Assembly: GCA_036417435.1 (NCBI GenBank) | Contig: CM070899.1 | Coordinates: forward strand, 6,067,001 to 6,131,000 | From: Inia geoffrensis | Taxonomy: Eukaryota > Chordata > Mammalia > Artiodactyla > Iniidae | Direction of reading: 5' to 3' | DNA: 64,000 nt | Shown: piece after piece, positions 9,799 to 21,730 of the stretch | How positions within the stretch are numbered: position 1 is the first letter of the stretch | Layout of the letters: each line of letters starts with the position of its first letter | Notes under the pieces: generated by a model | What the model was told of the DNA's origin: nothing | The model's input: only the letters and a program-made list of their open reading frames with translations | The model's database searches: none | Made by a program: the position numbers and the translations under genes

Positions 9799-10504
9799 AA
9801 TTTTTTTTTTTTTATCATGGTAAACTATGCAAAACATGAAATGTACCATTTTAACCCTTTTTAGTCGAGTTGCATTAAGTACAGTCACATTGTTCTGCTA
9901 CCATCGCCACCATCCATCGCCAGCACTTTTTTGTCATCCCAAATGGAAGCTCTGTCCCCATTAAACACTCATCCCCACCCCCCCCAACTCCAGCCCACAA
10001 CCATCATTCCACTTCCTGTCTCTATGAGCCTGACCACTCTGGGGCTCTCCTATGAGTGGAATCACGGTCTTTTTGGTGTCTGGCTGGTGTCACTCAGTAT
10101 TAGGTCCTTAAGGTTACAGCATGTGTCAGAATCACCTTCCTTTTTATTTATTTATTTCTTTAAATACAATTGTTATTTTTTGTTGGAGTAGAGTTGATTT
10201 ACAATGTTGTGTTAGTTTCAGGTATACAGCTAAGTGATGCAGTTATACATATACATATATTCATTCTTTTTCAGATTCTTTTCCCATAGAGGTTACGCCT
10301 TCCTTTTGAAGGTTGAGTAATATTCATTGTGTGGCTGGACCAGAGTTGATCCATTCATCCTGTGATGGACACTGGTTATTTCCACCTTCTGGCTACTGTG
10401 AATAGTGCTGCTGGGAGTGTGGGTGTATGCGTAATAGTGGGAGACCCTGCCTTCAGTTCTTTGGGTGAATACCCAGGGTGGAATTGCTGGACCATATGGT
10501 AATC
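9799..10504 (-). mobile_element. Old L1M 3' segment, antisense, interrupted
   Basis: Words such as ttaagtacagtcacattgtt, accatcgccaccatccatcg, ccattaaacactcatcccca and, after the interruption, tggaattgctggaccatatg are those of an ancient L1 3' region read in antisense. A younger L1 piece at 10145-10297 splits it, so the old element is 9799-10144 plus 10298-10504. Confidence 0.75.
10145..10297 (-). mobile_element. Younger L1 3'-end fragment nested in the older L1
   Basis: agttgatttacaatgttgtg, ttagtttcaggtatacagct and tcagattcttttccca are the 3' end of the cetartiodactyl L1 family that also occurs at 61217-62148. A perfect 10-bp duplication, ccttcctttt, flanks it at 10135-10144 and 10298-10307. 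Confidence 0.8.
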
Positions 10505-10990
10505 TGAGTCTCAGGGATGTGGACACCAGCTGGCCCAGGTTATGTGGTTAATAGGCCTGAGCGTCCGGCATGGAACCGGCCCCCACTGACTCAGGCTTGG
10601 TGCTTGTGGCCCTGGTCACGGGCCAGTGTCTTCAGTTCCTTTCAGGGTCTCTAACATCGATCTCTCTTGTAAATGCTTCCCCACCGTGGCCCCGTCTCCC
10701 AGATGCTGGTTTTTGGCTGTCAGCTAAACATTTCACTAGCTTGAGAGTTGAGGGGAAGAAAATTTTGCAAATGGACAGTTTTCACTTTCCTTCCTGCTGT
10801 GACCTCAGGGCGTTGAGTTGGGTTCAGTTCAGCAGAAAGTGTATTTAGAGTGGGGACACCTGGGGGCAAGGTTAGGGCTGGCTGGTGTCCCGGGGCCTGT
10901 GCTGCCCCTCTCTGAGCCTCTCCTATCTGCCTCTGCTTGGGGGGTCATCATGCCAACCTTGCTAAGATGTCAGCAGGGCTGTGCTCCCTC
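10505..10990. other. Intronic unique sequence
   Basis: No gene or recognisable repeat. Confidence 0.35.
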
Positions 10991-10994
10991 TGAA

Positions 10995-11308
10995 GGGGGA
11001 GAATCTGCCCCTGGCCTCTTCCAGCTAATGGTGGCTCCGGGCATTCCTTGGCTTGTGGCTGCATCCTTCCCATCTCTGCCTCCGTGGTCATGTGGCCTCC
11101 TCCTTGGGGGTCTGTTTTCTCTCCTGGATAATGAAAAGGACAACTGTCATTGGATTTAGAGCCCACCCGGGTTATCTAGGGCGACATCTCAGATTCTGAA
11201 CTTAATTATGTCTGCAATGACCCTTTTTCCAAATAAGGTCATATTCACAGATTCTAAGGATTTGCTTATGGGTGTTTCATTTCGGGAGGCCGCCATTCAA
11301 CCCACGAC
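10995..11308 (-). mobile_element. MLT1-type LTR relic (MaLR), antisense
   Basis: In antisense it reads from gtgggttgaatggcggcctc through atatgaccttatttggaaaa, gggtcattgcagacataatt and atgcagccacaagccaagga, the ordered landmarks of an MLT1-type solitary LTR. No internal viral genes are present. Confidence 0.7.
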
Positions 11309-11309
11309 A

Positions 11310-11420
11310 TACCCCTTCCTGGATTGTGAGCCCCTGCAGGCCAGGAACCCCAGTTCGGTGCCCTCTGTGAACTCCTGAGGTCTGGGACACATTCAGGTAC
11401 ACGCGGGGAGTCCCCCAAAT
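11310..11420 (+). repeat. L2-like 3'-end relic
   Basis: ggattgtgagcccctgcagg and ccaggaaccccagttcggtg resemble the L2 segment reading agactgtgagctccctgagg followed by gcagggac. Tentative. Confidence 0.4.
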
Positions 11421-12213
11421 GTGTGGTGGGTTGAACCTGGAGCTGGTCTCCGAAGGAATGGCCACATGTTCCTTTCCCCAGGAATTCGGTGATTCTCAGA
11501 CGCTGTCACCTCTGGGCGGCACTCAGACCTGCATGGTTTACGGAAGGTTGTGTGCCCTCCCTCCCAATCCCCCGTGCCAAGTCAGAACACAGTTATTAAT
11601 AGAGAGGCGGGTGGCTGTAAAAAAAAAAAAAAAAAGTCTGCAATGATTATTATGAGAAAAAATTAGTAGAGTTGAATAGAAGCTAAAAATAGCCGGACAC
11701 ATACTTGCCTATAATCCACTTTTTTTAAAGAAAATATAATTATTTTTGTAAACCGGCTCTGAGAAGCCAGGGGTATTTTTAGTCTGCATTTTCTAAGACG
11801 TCGAGCATCTTTTCAGGAAGATGCACATGTATGATGTCACCAAGTCAGGGTGCAGTAGCCTGTGGAGCAGGGTGGTGACGGGGGTGGGTCAGAGGGTCAG
11901 GAACCTCCATTTGGCCGCGCATATCTTTGCTGGGAGGGTAGTCCCTGAGCGGCCTGACTGTGGCCACACCTGGTCCGCTGGGAGGACTGAAGCTGGTTTA
12001 ACTCCGGGACCAGGAGGGTCAGGGCTTCCCTCTGGGCGAGGCTGTGATGAACCGGGTCTGAGTGGACCTGCAAGAAATAACCAAGACTTGAGGGAAAACA
12101 TTCCATGGCTTTTTCATTTGGAGCAAAACATCGCCTCATGTAATATTCTTCCTGGTTTTTCCCATTGCCTCTGCCAGGTCCTTGGGCCTGGCACAGACCC
12201 CGTAATAGGAGGC
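11421..12213. other. Intronic unique sequence with poly-A tract
   Basis: An A-run at 11619-11635 is followed by an AT-rich unique block to about 11830 that could be conserved. No gene is seen. Confidence 0.35.
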
Positions 12214-12436
12214 CCTGTGTGTTTGTGTGTTAATATCTCAGTGTATATTTGTGTGTATGAATGTGTGTATTTGTGCATGCATGTGTATGTATACACATGT
12301 GCCTGTACTTTGTATGTATATGTGAGTGTGGGTGTATTTATATGTGAGTGCATGTGTTTATATGCCTGTACATGCATACGTGTGTGTGTATATGTGAGTG
12401 TGTGTATGTATGCGTGTGTGTGTGTGTGGTGGTGTG
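12214..12436. repeat. Degenerate GT/TATG microsatellite
   Basis: About 220 bp of alternating GTGT, TATG and TGCA units. It creates long spurious reading frames rich in Cys and Val on plus and in His and Thr on minus. Confidence 0.85.
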
Positions 12437-12784
12437 GAAGCACTGTCAGCACAGAACAGGGCCCTCCCCCACCTGCACCTCCGCCCAGTGCCGGGTGTTT
12501 ATGGTGGAGACACTTTTCATTATTTTTCTTCCCTGAACTTTGCAGTTCTTCCTGGATTGCGGTGTGTGCGATCATGTTTCAGCGCTGAGGTCCGCATCCG
12601 CTGAAGCCTTTGAGGGATGAACTGGCCTTCTCAGTACCTTCTGGGGGAGACTGCGGCCCCTGCCCCACCCCAATCTCAGAGGGAGCCCGCAGTTCCCAGT
12701 CCCGTGGGTGCCCTGCCCAGGAGAGTGTGGCGGGGGGGTGCCATCTTTGCCTTTGGACGGCTGAGTTCAAGTCCCGACTCTGAC
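12437..12784. other. Intronic unique sequence
   Basis: Nothing recognisable. Confidence 0.35.
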
Positions 12785-12960
12785 TGGGGTGCTTTGCTAA
12801 ATGCTTACCGTGGGCTGCATCCTCAGCGTCCCTCAGCCCAGCTCTGTAAGGAAGGCACTGTTATCCCCATTTTACACATTTGGAAACTGAGGCAAGTCTG
12901 ACTTCAGAGCCCTTGACCACTTGATTAGACTTTAGAACTGTCCCTGTTACACTATACCAC
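12785..12960 (-). repeat. MIR relic
   Basis: ggcactgttatccccatttt followed by acacatttggaaactgaggc is the antisense MIR core. Confidence 0.7.
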
Positions 12961-13399
12961 CTTCAGCCGCAGCTGGTATATGAAAGGTGGTGAACAGTAG
13001 CAGGTATTACTATACTATTTTTATTGTTGCTATAATGGTTATCAAAATCCTTACCGTTGCTGTTTCCCTGGGTGGGGGTATTCCAGCATCCACATGGCTT
13101 CCCCTTTGTGGCCGAGTCCCGCCCCCTGATGTTTCGGGTTTCTGGCGGGGGGGCCGTTTTCATCTTTCCAGTGAGATGGGCATTCCTACCTTACATCCCT
13201 CGGGCCCTCCCTCACCTTCCCCTCCCTTTTGGGTTTGTGTGTATTTGAGGTCTGACAGTCTTTCTCCTCTAATTGAGATAATGAACACAGTATTTCCAGA
13301 ACGGCTGCACTAAAAGTCAAGTGCAAAGTGATGGTTTTCATTTCTCCTTCTCTCTTTCTCTCTCTCCTAATATGCATCTCTTTAAGGAGGGATTGGCTG

Positions 13400-13935
13400 A
13401 AAGCAAACAGCTAATAACCTATGGATTTATGGAGCCAGTGTGAGCCGGCTTAATAAGCTTTTATACCTGGAACCAGCGTTCTGTCCCTTTAAGTTGAAAC
13501 TCCAACTTGCTTGGTATTTTACAGTGCCTGGTTTCATTTATGCTGGAGCCAGACTTACTATGTGAGAGCCGTCCGCATGCTGGAATTAGTCTTAAGCTTG
13601 CTTCTGTGGCGTTGCCAAATTCCATGTTTGTGTTTTATTTAGAATTCTTTTCACGGCCAGCCGATTCTGTTCCGGCACACACAGGCGCTGTCGCGCCCCA
13701 CAGAGAAAATAAGCAAGCTTGCGTTTTCTTTGGCAGAGGCCATGGCCACAATAGACTGCGGTCTCCGAAACATTTTTTAAAAGCTATTTTAACCCATAAC
13801 AGATGCATAAAGTCGGCACAGGCATGCCAGTTTTCTTAGTTTTAATTAAAAAATAATTACTGTCTAATGGGATGTAACTGACACATTTGGTTGAATGGTG
13901 GGTGACATTATCTGCAACTTATAAATGAGCGCCTC
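13400..13935. promoter_or_regulatory. Candidate conserved non-coding element
   Basis: More than 500 bp without repeats, with balanced base composition and short words typical of constrained DNA. Near 13842-13858 is a TTAATTAAAAAATAATT cluster (homeodomain-type sites), and gcttaataagcttttatacc is at 13450. It lies in an intron of a developmental regulator. Function is inferred, not shown. Confidence 0.4.
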
Positions 13936-15180
13936 TCCCTTGGCCGGAGCAGAGGTGGGGAAGAGTTGGGGAGGGGATCTGGATATCTGTTCTCCATTGC
14001 AGGGTTGGGGTAGGGGTGGCAGGCGCCATCCCGGTCACTGTCGGGTCCTGCGGAAGCCTTGGTGAATGGTGCGCAGCACAGAGAAGGGACTCCTGCTGCG
14101 GCCAGTCAGGTAACAGAGCTGCCAGGATGCGGTGATGAGCACCTGAGGATTGGTGGTATCTTGGAGCATCCTCTGTCCAGGCATGCTTGATGGGAAATTC
14201 TCACCTGGGGGGCTCTTCCGTGGTGTGACGGTGGTACTCGGGTGCTGCGGCCTCAAGCCGGCCCCCATGATCCCTAATCCCCTTCAGGAACCGTCCATCA
14301 GCTAGGTGCTGTGGGCGCTAGGGACCTGCTGGGGGCAATGTAAATAAGAAAATACAGCTGGGAAGGTAAAGAGGCAGAAAAGCAGAGGCTTGCCAGGTAC
14401 TGCTGGCTGCAAGAAATCTGCACCCCAGATGCTCATCGGGGGTTCAGTTTTTAGGTAAAACTCAACACTTGTTGGAATCCGGAGTGGGGTGGGGTGTCTG
14501 GAGGGTCCCTGGGAGGCAGGGTCTCTGTGGGGCTCAGGGCAGGGACACGGATGTGGGCACACGGGTGGTGCGAGGAGGGCGGGGTCTGGGAAGGGATGGG
14601 TGTTTCTGGAGCTTCTGTGATGTCTCATCACGGAGGTAGGGAATCTTGCCTCCACTAATTAGGCAGCTGGTGGGTGGTGACAGGTTGTCCTGACCTCTGA
14701 GCCCTGGTTCCATCAGCCCCTGCTGGGCGTGAGGGCCAGGCTCAGGCAGGGGCAGGAGTCAGCGTCCTGGGGCGCAGTTTCCTGGGGGCCAGTGCTGCTG
14801 GGCGGAGGGTGCCGGAGGGTCGGGGTATGGAGACCATCCCTATTCAGGAGCTTCACATCCTGCCCACACAGTGTACCGTGCCAGGGGCTGCCGTGCGGTG
14901 TTGCCAGGTGCCTCTGGGTAGGCCCGGCCTGAGCAGTGCCTCCGAGTCGGGAAGGGCCACCACGCCAAGTTAGGACCTGCCTGGTTGACCTCAGACCCCA
15001 CCCTCTCCCCTGAGACCTCGTGCTCTGCCCCAGCGTGTGGAGGCCCCACCCGGTGGATGACAGTGGATTCTGGGAGACAGGGGACAGGCTGGGGGACCTT
15101 TATTTTTACTTTCAGGGCGGCGGTACTTCTTGTCGGTGGAGCAAAACGAGTGTTTCTTAGACGATGTTTCCTGGAGCCCA
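13936..15180. other. Intronic unique GC-rich sequence
   Basis: No gene or repeat that I can name. Confidence 0.35.
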
Positions 15181-15480
15181 AATTCCTCAGAAGTGAAAAT
15201 TAAGTTCCTCTATTAAAACATGAGTCATACCAGACCAGATGAGAGTCGTTTTGGCGTTCCTCGAATTTTTGGAAGGGAAACATCGCCTTCATGTTAATCC
15301 TTTCAATCATACCTTACTGCAGAATAATCCGCTGAGCGTTTTGCCGCGCAGCCCTGTGCCATCTGATCACAGTTGGGGCTTTGCACGCGGCAGGTGAGAG
15401 AGAGCAACCCGGGGCCTTTATCGCCCTTTGTGCCGGCACACTTAGGTTGGCACAGCCACGCTGCTTAGCGCTTTGGGGCT
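15181..15480. promoter_or_regulatory. Candidate conserved element
   Basis: A repeat-free block with AACATGAGTCATACC (an AP-1-like TGAGTCA at 15221-15227) and several AT-rich words. Low certainty. Confidence 0.3.
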
Positions 15481-15741
15481 TCCTTCCTTCCTGGGCTCAC
15501 TGCACTCCCTCTGCGAGGTCTCGGGGATCTAATTGCTGTGAATGATTAATGTCCAGTCGAAAGGGTTCCATATCTGTCTGCTCACGCGAATTGGAAGCAG
15601 ATGGGCATGGGGTACAGTGAGCTCTCCGCTCCGTGCCCGGCCCTGGCACAGAATCCCAGAGTCCCCTCTGCTGGTGGGTTTCCTGCTCAGGTGAGGGTGC
15701 AGAAGACAGACTAGATTTTGTTCCCTCAAAGAAACTGGTCT

Positions 15742-15849
15742 TGAGAATTCCCTGGTGGTCCAGTGGTTAGGACTTGGGGCTTTCACTGCCCAGCCCCGAG
15801 TCCAATCCCTGGTTATGCAAGTAAGATCCTGCAAGCTGCGCAGCACGGA
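15742..15849 (+). mobile_element. Diverged tRNA-Glu SINE, sense
   Basis: gaattccctggtggtccagt is the tRNA-like head and gagtccaatccctgg a decayed B box. The 10-bp duplication aaactggtct at 15732-15741 and 15940-15949 encloses both the SINE and its purine tail. Confidence 0.85.
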
Positions 15850-15939
15850 AGAAAAGAAAGGAAGGGAGGGAGAGAGGGAGGGAGAGAGGGAGGGAGGGGC
15901 GAGGGAGGGAGGGAGGAAGGAAGGAAGGAAGAGGAAGAA
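15850..15939 (+). repeat. Polypurine GGGA/GGAA microsatellite (SINE tail)
   Basis: About 90 bp of almost pure purine in GGGA, GAGA and GGAA units, grown from the SINE tail since it lies inside the target-site duplication. Confidence 0.85.
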
Positions 15940-15949
15940 AAACTGGTCT

Positions 15950-17018
15950 CTAGATTTGGGATGTCTTTCCCAGGAGCCTCCGATGCCCAAGTCCTGAACC
16001 AAGGCAGGGAGGTGTCACTGGAGGGGGGGGTGCGCAGACCCAGAGACTTGTTGTCTGAAGGCCGTGCATCCTGCTTTGGGGGAAAGCAACCAAGGCAGGC
16101 AGGGAGTTTGAAGAGCTCAGTGAGGCTGGGGTTAGCCCCCCGGGCTGTTGTCTCCTGTGCCTCCCACCCTCCCACCCTCTCACCACGGGCCTGGGCAACA
16201 GGTAAGCTGACCTTCGGCCCCAGATGCAGCTTGCAGGGGGTCAGGGAGGGAGGGAGTGTCGTCTGGGAAGTCTCTGCTGGGCCAGGGGAAACAGCAGCTT
16301 TGCATATTGAAGAAAAACGAGACTTGAGTTCTGTAAGATGTAGCCGTCAGGCCAACCTGGAGTTGCGTCTCTCTGGCTTTGGGTGCACCACTTGGTGTTT
16401 GGAGATTTAGCCTTTTTTTTGGGGGGGGGATCCATTTTGCTTTCCCTTCTCTTTATTCCACAAGATGCTCCAGCCTGCCCACTGCTCAGGTGAATCCTCA
16501 GGTAGGAGGACAGTGCTTAGGGACACATCTGAGAAAGACAGAGACGAAAGGCGTGTGGGGAGGATGGACCCGTGGAGTCAGCAGTCAGGATAGGGGAAGG
16601 CTCTTGGTTTGGAACGGGATACAGAGTTTGGTTTCTTGAGTTTGGCACCATCACATCTTTTGGGGGATGCGTGTGGGGCAGTAGGAGTGGGCAGGGGTTC
16701 AAGTTCATTTCCCTCTATTAAGTTGAAGTTTCCTCTTTTTACGAGTAAGAAGAAAAAGCCCGTGTAGACCACGAGAAGTGCAGAGGCTGGAAAAGCAGTT
16801 TGTTTACTCATTAAATTTCCCATAAAATAAACAAAGGTTTAGATCGGAGGAACCCATGATGGAGGACTCCGAAGTGTGGGTAAACATTTCAAGTGAACCT
16901 CTGCGTGAGAGGCGGGCCAGCATGTCAGAACCTTTGGGCCCTACAGCAGCAGGTTCATTTATGTTAAGGAGGTCACCCTGGGGAGTAAGGGCAATGGACT
17001 TGAGTATCCAGAAGGAGG
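15950..17018. other. Intronic unique sequence
   Basis: It holds a T-run plus G-run at 16414-16429 and a strong donor-like CAG|GTAAGC at 16199-16207 with no supported exon. Nothing else is recognised. Confidence 0.35.
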
Positions 17019-17135
17019 CATGTGTGTGTGCGTGCACGCATGTACAGGTATACGTATCCGCATGTGTGCATGCCTACGTGTGTATGCGTGTGTGTGTTTG
17101 CGTGCATGGACGCATGTGCATGTGTGTGCATGAAC
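17019..17135. repeat. Degenerate GT/TGCA microsatellite
   Basis: Alternating GTGTGC, GCATGT and TACGTG units, with several Z-DNA-prone alternating purine-pyrimidine stretches. Confidence 0.8.
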
Positions 17136-17377
17136 GGTGCTTCCACCCTCCATCCTGAAGACCAGGCTCCATGGTCAGCTGCTCTGTTGCTTTGTGAAGG
17201 GCCAGGGAGCAGTGAAACATGCACAGGACCAAGAGGGAGTGAGACCCAAATGATGCCCTAGTGTGTGAATGCAGGCTTTCCTGGGGACCCCGGCTCTCGC
17301 TCTCCTGGTGCATGTTGGCCACCGCGCTGGTGCTTTCAGGGGCAGAGATGGGCGGGCAGAGGACCCTGCTGGGGAGC

Positions 17378-17560
17378 TGCCAGGCCTGGGCTTGCCCTGG
17401 CTCTGCCCCTTCCTAATTGGGTGACCGTGGCCTTCCGCTTCCGTCTTGGAGCCTGGGTTTCCTCACTTACTAGGAGGAGATGATGGTGTTACCTAGTTTC
17501 CAGTGTGTGCACGGCGCTAAGCACGGGGCCTGGCACGTGGAAGGCCCCAGCAAGGGCACC
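17378..17560 (+). repeat. MIR relic
   Basis: ctggctctgccccttcctaa, ttgggtgaccgtggccttcc and the 3' part cgctaagcacggggcctggc follow the MIR order. Confidence 0.65.
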
Positions 17561-19294
17561 TTTACTGACCATCCTATGATGATCATTGTGATTGCTGGTA
17601 GAGGGGAAGGTGTCTTCTCCATGATGACCTACACTGGGGACAGCTGAGCAGAGGGGGGTGATGATGAGGGCCGGGCCTCTGCCTCAGGGTCCTCTCGTGT
17701 CCTATGTGTGGAGGCCCCAGGCTTTCGAGTAGCCAGGTGTCCCCTGCTAGACCAGTGTGAGCTGCTCTTTGGGGCTTGCCTGGACCTCCTTGTCCCGTGT
17801 GGGAAGCCGTGCCCTCAGTTCCCTGCTTGGGAACCCCTGCCCTGTCCTGGCTTTCCGATTTTGCTGCCTGTGTATCCTCTTTGAATGGCCGTCTGCACCT
17901 CGCCACGGACCCAAACCTCAGGAGGGCGGTTTCCTGGTGCTTGGGCACGAGCTGCTTGGGTGCCTTTGCGAGCCTGTTCCAGACCCAGAGCAAAGGGGGC
18001 CAGAGCCAGGGAGGTGGCTAGCTGAGAGGAGAGATCTATTCTCAGTGATTTCTCCCTGGAGGAAACCTTCTCAGTAAACGCCTCTGCAGGCAAGATGGAC
18101 TAGAAAACCCATGGCCTTGTGTTTATTGTTGCTGGTAAAATCCAGAGATTTATGGAAATTCTAGGCAACTCTTCTTCCTCCTTTCCCTGGCCTTGGCCAT
18201 TCTTTTGGACCAGCTGTCCCAGCTTCCCGATTTTCTACAATCCGTGTTCTGCCTGTGTTTCTTCCTGAAGAAATGGCATGCTGGTGTCCAGAGATGTGTT
18301 GGGGTCAGGGGTGTATATTAGCACGTGTGCCTCCGTTGCCCCCTCCTGTACCTCTGGCAGCTATTACTAGTCCATCACGGTACCTCTGTCCTTTGGGCCT
18401 GGGCGCCTTAAGTGGCTAAGCGAGGCTGCCACTACTAACTGATCACACCAGCCCAGAAGTTGAAGTTTCACTTCCAGCATGACTTTGCTGTGAGGGAATT
18501 GATAGGAGAGGAGACATCACCTTGCACTGTGTCCTCAGCGCTTGAGGGGAATGTCTGGGTCTTGTGGGTCTTTCCAAGTCATTGGACAATTGCGGGGAGG
18601 TAGTTGGGAGGCCTCGGCTTAAGTGTAGCCGTTGTAAAAATGATGCTGTCTCGCTGAGGGCTGGTGTGTGCCGGAGCCAGTCTGACCCCCTGCAGCAGAC
18701 CGTGTTGCCCAGTGTTGCAGTGAGGATGCAGAGAGGGAAAGGCCTGGCGTGAGGTCACAGACTTAGAGGCAGAGAGGATGGTTGACCCGGCCAGTTCAAC
18801 CCCAGGCCTCTCACCTCTCACCTGAGCTACGGGTGAGCTCTTTGGGATCCTGCCCCTGCCTCACCCTCCCACATCTTGCTCTGGCCTGGCTGCCTGGAGT
18901 GGTGGGCGCTGGCCCACCCGAGGCTGAGGTTTCCCTGCCTGGCCCCCGGGGACCCGTGTTCTCTGGTACCTGGTTGAGATCACTGTGAGCCCTAGAGGGC
19001 GGGTGCGGGACTGTGGCCGCCCGGTTCTCTTCTCTGCTTGTCTCAGCTGCCACGGGCTGGGGAGGCCCTTGCGCTGACCTGGTCCTGGCTCGGGACTCGG
19101 CTTGTTCCGTCACATGGTCTCCGTGGTCTCTAGGGGTCTGCACCTCAGAGAAAAGCCTGCTCTTCAGTCACCTGAGAATTCCCGGCTGATGTCAGCTCAG
19201 GCTGTATGTTTTGATCAACAAAAAGAGTTTTGGGGTCCAGTAGGAATGTGAGCTGAGAGAGACTGGGGACCCATGGGCCCCGTCTTTCCAATCC
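17561..19294. other. Intronic unique GC-rich sequence
   Basis: About 1.7 kb with no gene and no repeat I can name. Confidence 0.35.
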
Positions 19295-19440
19295 TTTACC
19301 TCCTGAATCCCCGTCACAGTGGCCACTCCCATCTTACAGATGCGGAAACTGAGGCTTGTACATGTCAAGGTCTCCTGTAGAGCCGCACGGCTATGAAGCA
19401 GCAGAGGGAAGCTCATCCCAGGTCTCCGAGGCCACAGCCT
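19295..19440 (-). repeat. MIR relic
   Basis: ccactcccatcttacagatg followed by cggaaactgaggcttgtaca is the antisense MIR core. Confidence 0.65.
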
Positions 19441-19599
19441 TTCTTTTCCTCCCTCTAGATGTGCTTTGAATTTGCCTCCCTCCTGTGCAGCCGTCTCTGT
19501 GCTCTGCCCACCCTGGGACGTGCTCCCTGCCGGGAGCCTTCCCTCCCTCCTCTTGGGTGCCGTGGCCTGGCTGCAGTGTAGGTGTCTGCCTGCATGCCC

Positions 19600-19695
19600 C
19601 CCTCTCTAGACTGAGGCAGGGACCTTGTCTAGTGATTTCTGTATCTCTGGTGTGAGCATCCTGCCTGGCTCACTGAAGGGGCCTGCTGATGTCTG
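19600..19695 (+). repeat. L2-like 3'-end relic
   Basis: agactgaggcagggaccttg followed by tctagtgatttctgtatctc and cctgcctggctcactgaagg matches the layout of the L2 3' end. Confidence 0.45.
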
Positions 19696-19929
19696 GGGGA
19701 TGGGTGGATGGACAGCCAGAGTGGTCCTTCCGGCAAATACACCTTCACGCTACCCCACTGCGCCCTGGGTCAGGAATGCTTCAAGCAAGTCTGGCTGAAT
19801 TCTGGGCAGAGGCTCTGTCCCCAGCGTCCCTGGACAGGATGGAGGCAGCTGGGTGTGTCACCACCCAAGGGAGGGTTGTTAGCCGGAATCCTCAAGTCGA
19901 GCCAGAGGGAGCCCGAAAGCCCCTTTCCT

Positions 19930-20140
19930 CTCGTTAAACGCAGCCCCGCGCTTGGTTTTGCTTGGGTTAGCCTCCCCGCCAGTGGCGCGAAGGAGCGGCC
20001 CTTTTATTACTTCCGCACTTTGGGAGACCTCGAGAAAGCTAGGTGTAAATATGAGAGCCTGCCAGCAGCCAGTGGCAGCAACTGCCTAATAAACTCCAAG
20101 TAAATAGTGTGGTGATTAGCGGCATGGCGGCCCTGGAGAC
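19930..20140. promoter_or_regulatory. Candidate conserved element
   Basis: A repeat-free block around ccttttattacttccgcact, ggtgtaaatatgagagcctg and actgcctaataaactccaag. It differs in texture from the flanking GC-rich filler. Low certainty. Confidence 0.3.
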
Positions 20141-21199
20141 GCTGGCCTCTGCGGGGGCAGGTCCCTGTCCACACCTGGGATCCAGGGCTCAGTGAAGTCC
20201 CAGGGCCTGTGGCTGTCTCCCCGGTGACACCTTGGCTTTCCCGTGGTGGGGAAGGGGGTGGCGGGCCTGGCTGAGCTCAAGTTCAAACTGTGCTGCTGGG
20301 GAGGACGAGGTATTGGATCCTGAGCTCTTGCTTTTAAATGTCAGGACCCTTGGGGATGCCCAGGGGAAAGTAAGCTCCTTGTTGCAGCCTTCACAGCCTC
20401 CGGGACCTCTGGCCTCACCCTCCAGTGCTGTCCCTGGGCTCCACCACCCAGCCAGGCCGTGCATCACAGCTTCAATTGATAAACTACTCGCGTCTTCCTA
20501 AGGCTGCTGCTGCGACGTTGGTGTGAGCACAGGGAACATCTGTAGCTGGCTCAGGGTCACCCAGCCCACACACCTGGTTTCCGGGTGGAGCCGTGGGACA
20601 CTGCTTGGCCCGAACCCCGTTGGTGGTGGTTGGCAGGTGGCTGAGCTCGGCCTCCAGGGCTCCTGGCTGGGCCCTGGGCACCTCTGCCCTTTGGCCTGGC
20701 TGTGCTCTGCCCGGCAAGCCCCTCAGGCACTCTGGGTAGCCTGTTGACTCCCAAAGAGCCAGCTCTCGTCCGCATCTCTGGGACCAGCTCCCCTGGGCGG
20801 CACTTAGTACACACCTCTGGACTGAGTCCATCACCTTCTTGTGTGGAATGGGGGGCTCCCAGGGCACGGGCTGTGCTTTGAGCTTTGTGTTTCTGTCTCT
20901 GAGTCTTAGCATGTAAGTGGGCCTTACTGTCCAGGAGGGTCTGAGTGAATGAATGTCTTGCCCGTCAGAAGCAGGTAGGGCACTGGAAGTGACCAGAGCG
21001 AGTGCCTGAAGCTCACCTAGCTTCATGCAGGAATTCCTGGTCCAGAGGACTCAGCTGGAGGGAGTTGAGATTGGAAGGGAAGGAATGGTGGTGGTGGGGG
21101 GGTCCCTTGCCTGGGTGAATTCGAGAGTGGGGTCTGCAAAGACTTATCATGATGCAGAGGGACCCCTGAGCTGGAGTGTCATCCTGTCCTCATGCTCTT
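20141..21199. other. Intronic unique sequence
   Basis: No gene or clear repeat. Confidence 0.35.
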
Positions 21200-21480
21200 T
21201 TTCTCTTTATTATTTATACTGTAGCTGCATCGATAATAAAGGGATATAAAGTCTCTTACTTTAAGTAAACCAGTAACAGAAGCATTAAAGCAATGATGAA
21301 ACAATGGGAGTCATACATTCAAGCCATTGGAAAGGTTATCCCCGTAAATGACACAGCAGAGGAGCACAGAATTTAGCTCTGAGCTTCCTGGCAGCCTTGG
21401 CAAAAAGGGAAACATGGTGAGTTCTGATTTGCTTATGGAACAAAGCATAATGGTTCAAGACAGAGAGATTTTTGCATCAA
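21200..21480. promoter_or_regulatory. AT-rich unique block, possible conserved element
   Basis: Repeat-free AT-rich sequence with atcgataataaagggatata near 21229. Function is only inferred. Confidence 0.25.
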
Positions 21481-21540
21481 CTTCAAGTCTGGGAGACTTC
21501 ATCTCAGGGTTTTTTAGATAAGACAGGGCTTTATCTAAGA

Positions 21541-21730
21541 TAAAGGTCCAGGTAGTAACTATGTTATGCTCTGTGGGCCCCAACCGTCTCTGTTGCAACT
21601 ACTCAACTCTGCCATTACAGGGCAAGAGCATCCATGGACAGTGTGTACTGAATGGGTGTGGCTGTTTCAATAAAACTTTATTTACAAAAACAGGTAGCCA
21701 GGCCATGGCTTGTAGTTTGAGGATCCCTGA
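21541..21730 (+). mobile_element. hAT-Charlie-group DNA transposon relic
   Basis: tgttgcaactactcaactct, gaatgggtgtggctgtttca and ataaaactttatttacaaaa are well-known words of a non-autonomous hAT (MER1/Charlie) repeat. The end ggatccctg is a decayed terminal repeat. It has no coding capacity. Confidence 0.75.

Noticed and set aside
10995..11308. Possible endogenous retrovirus
   Set aside because: Only a decayed solitary LTR-like relic is present. No gag, pol or env reading frame lies nearby.
11821..12588. 255-codon ORF with Cys/Val-rich middle
   Set aside because: The middle is the GT microsatellite at 12214-12436. No splice context or domain.
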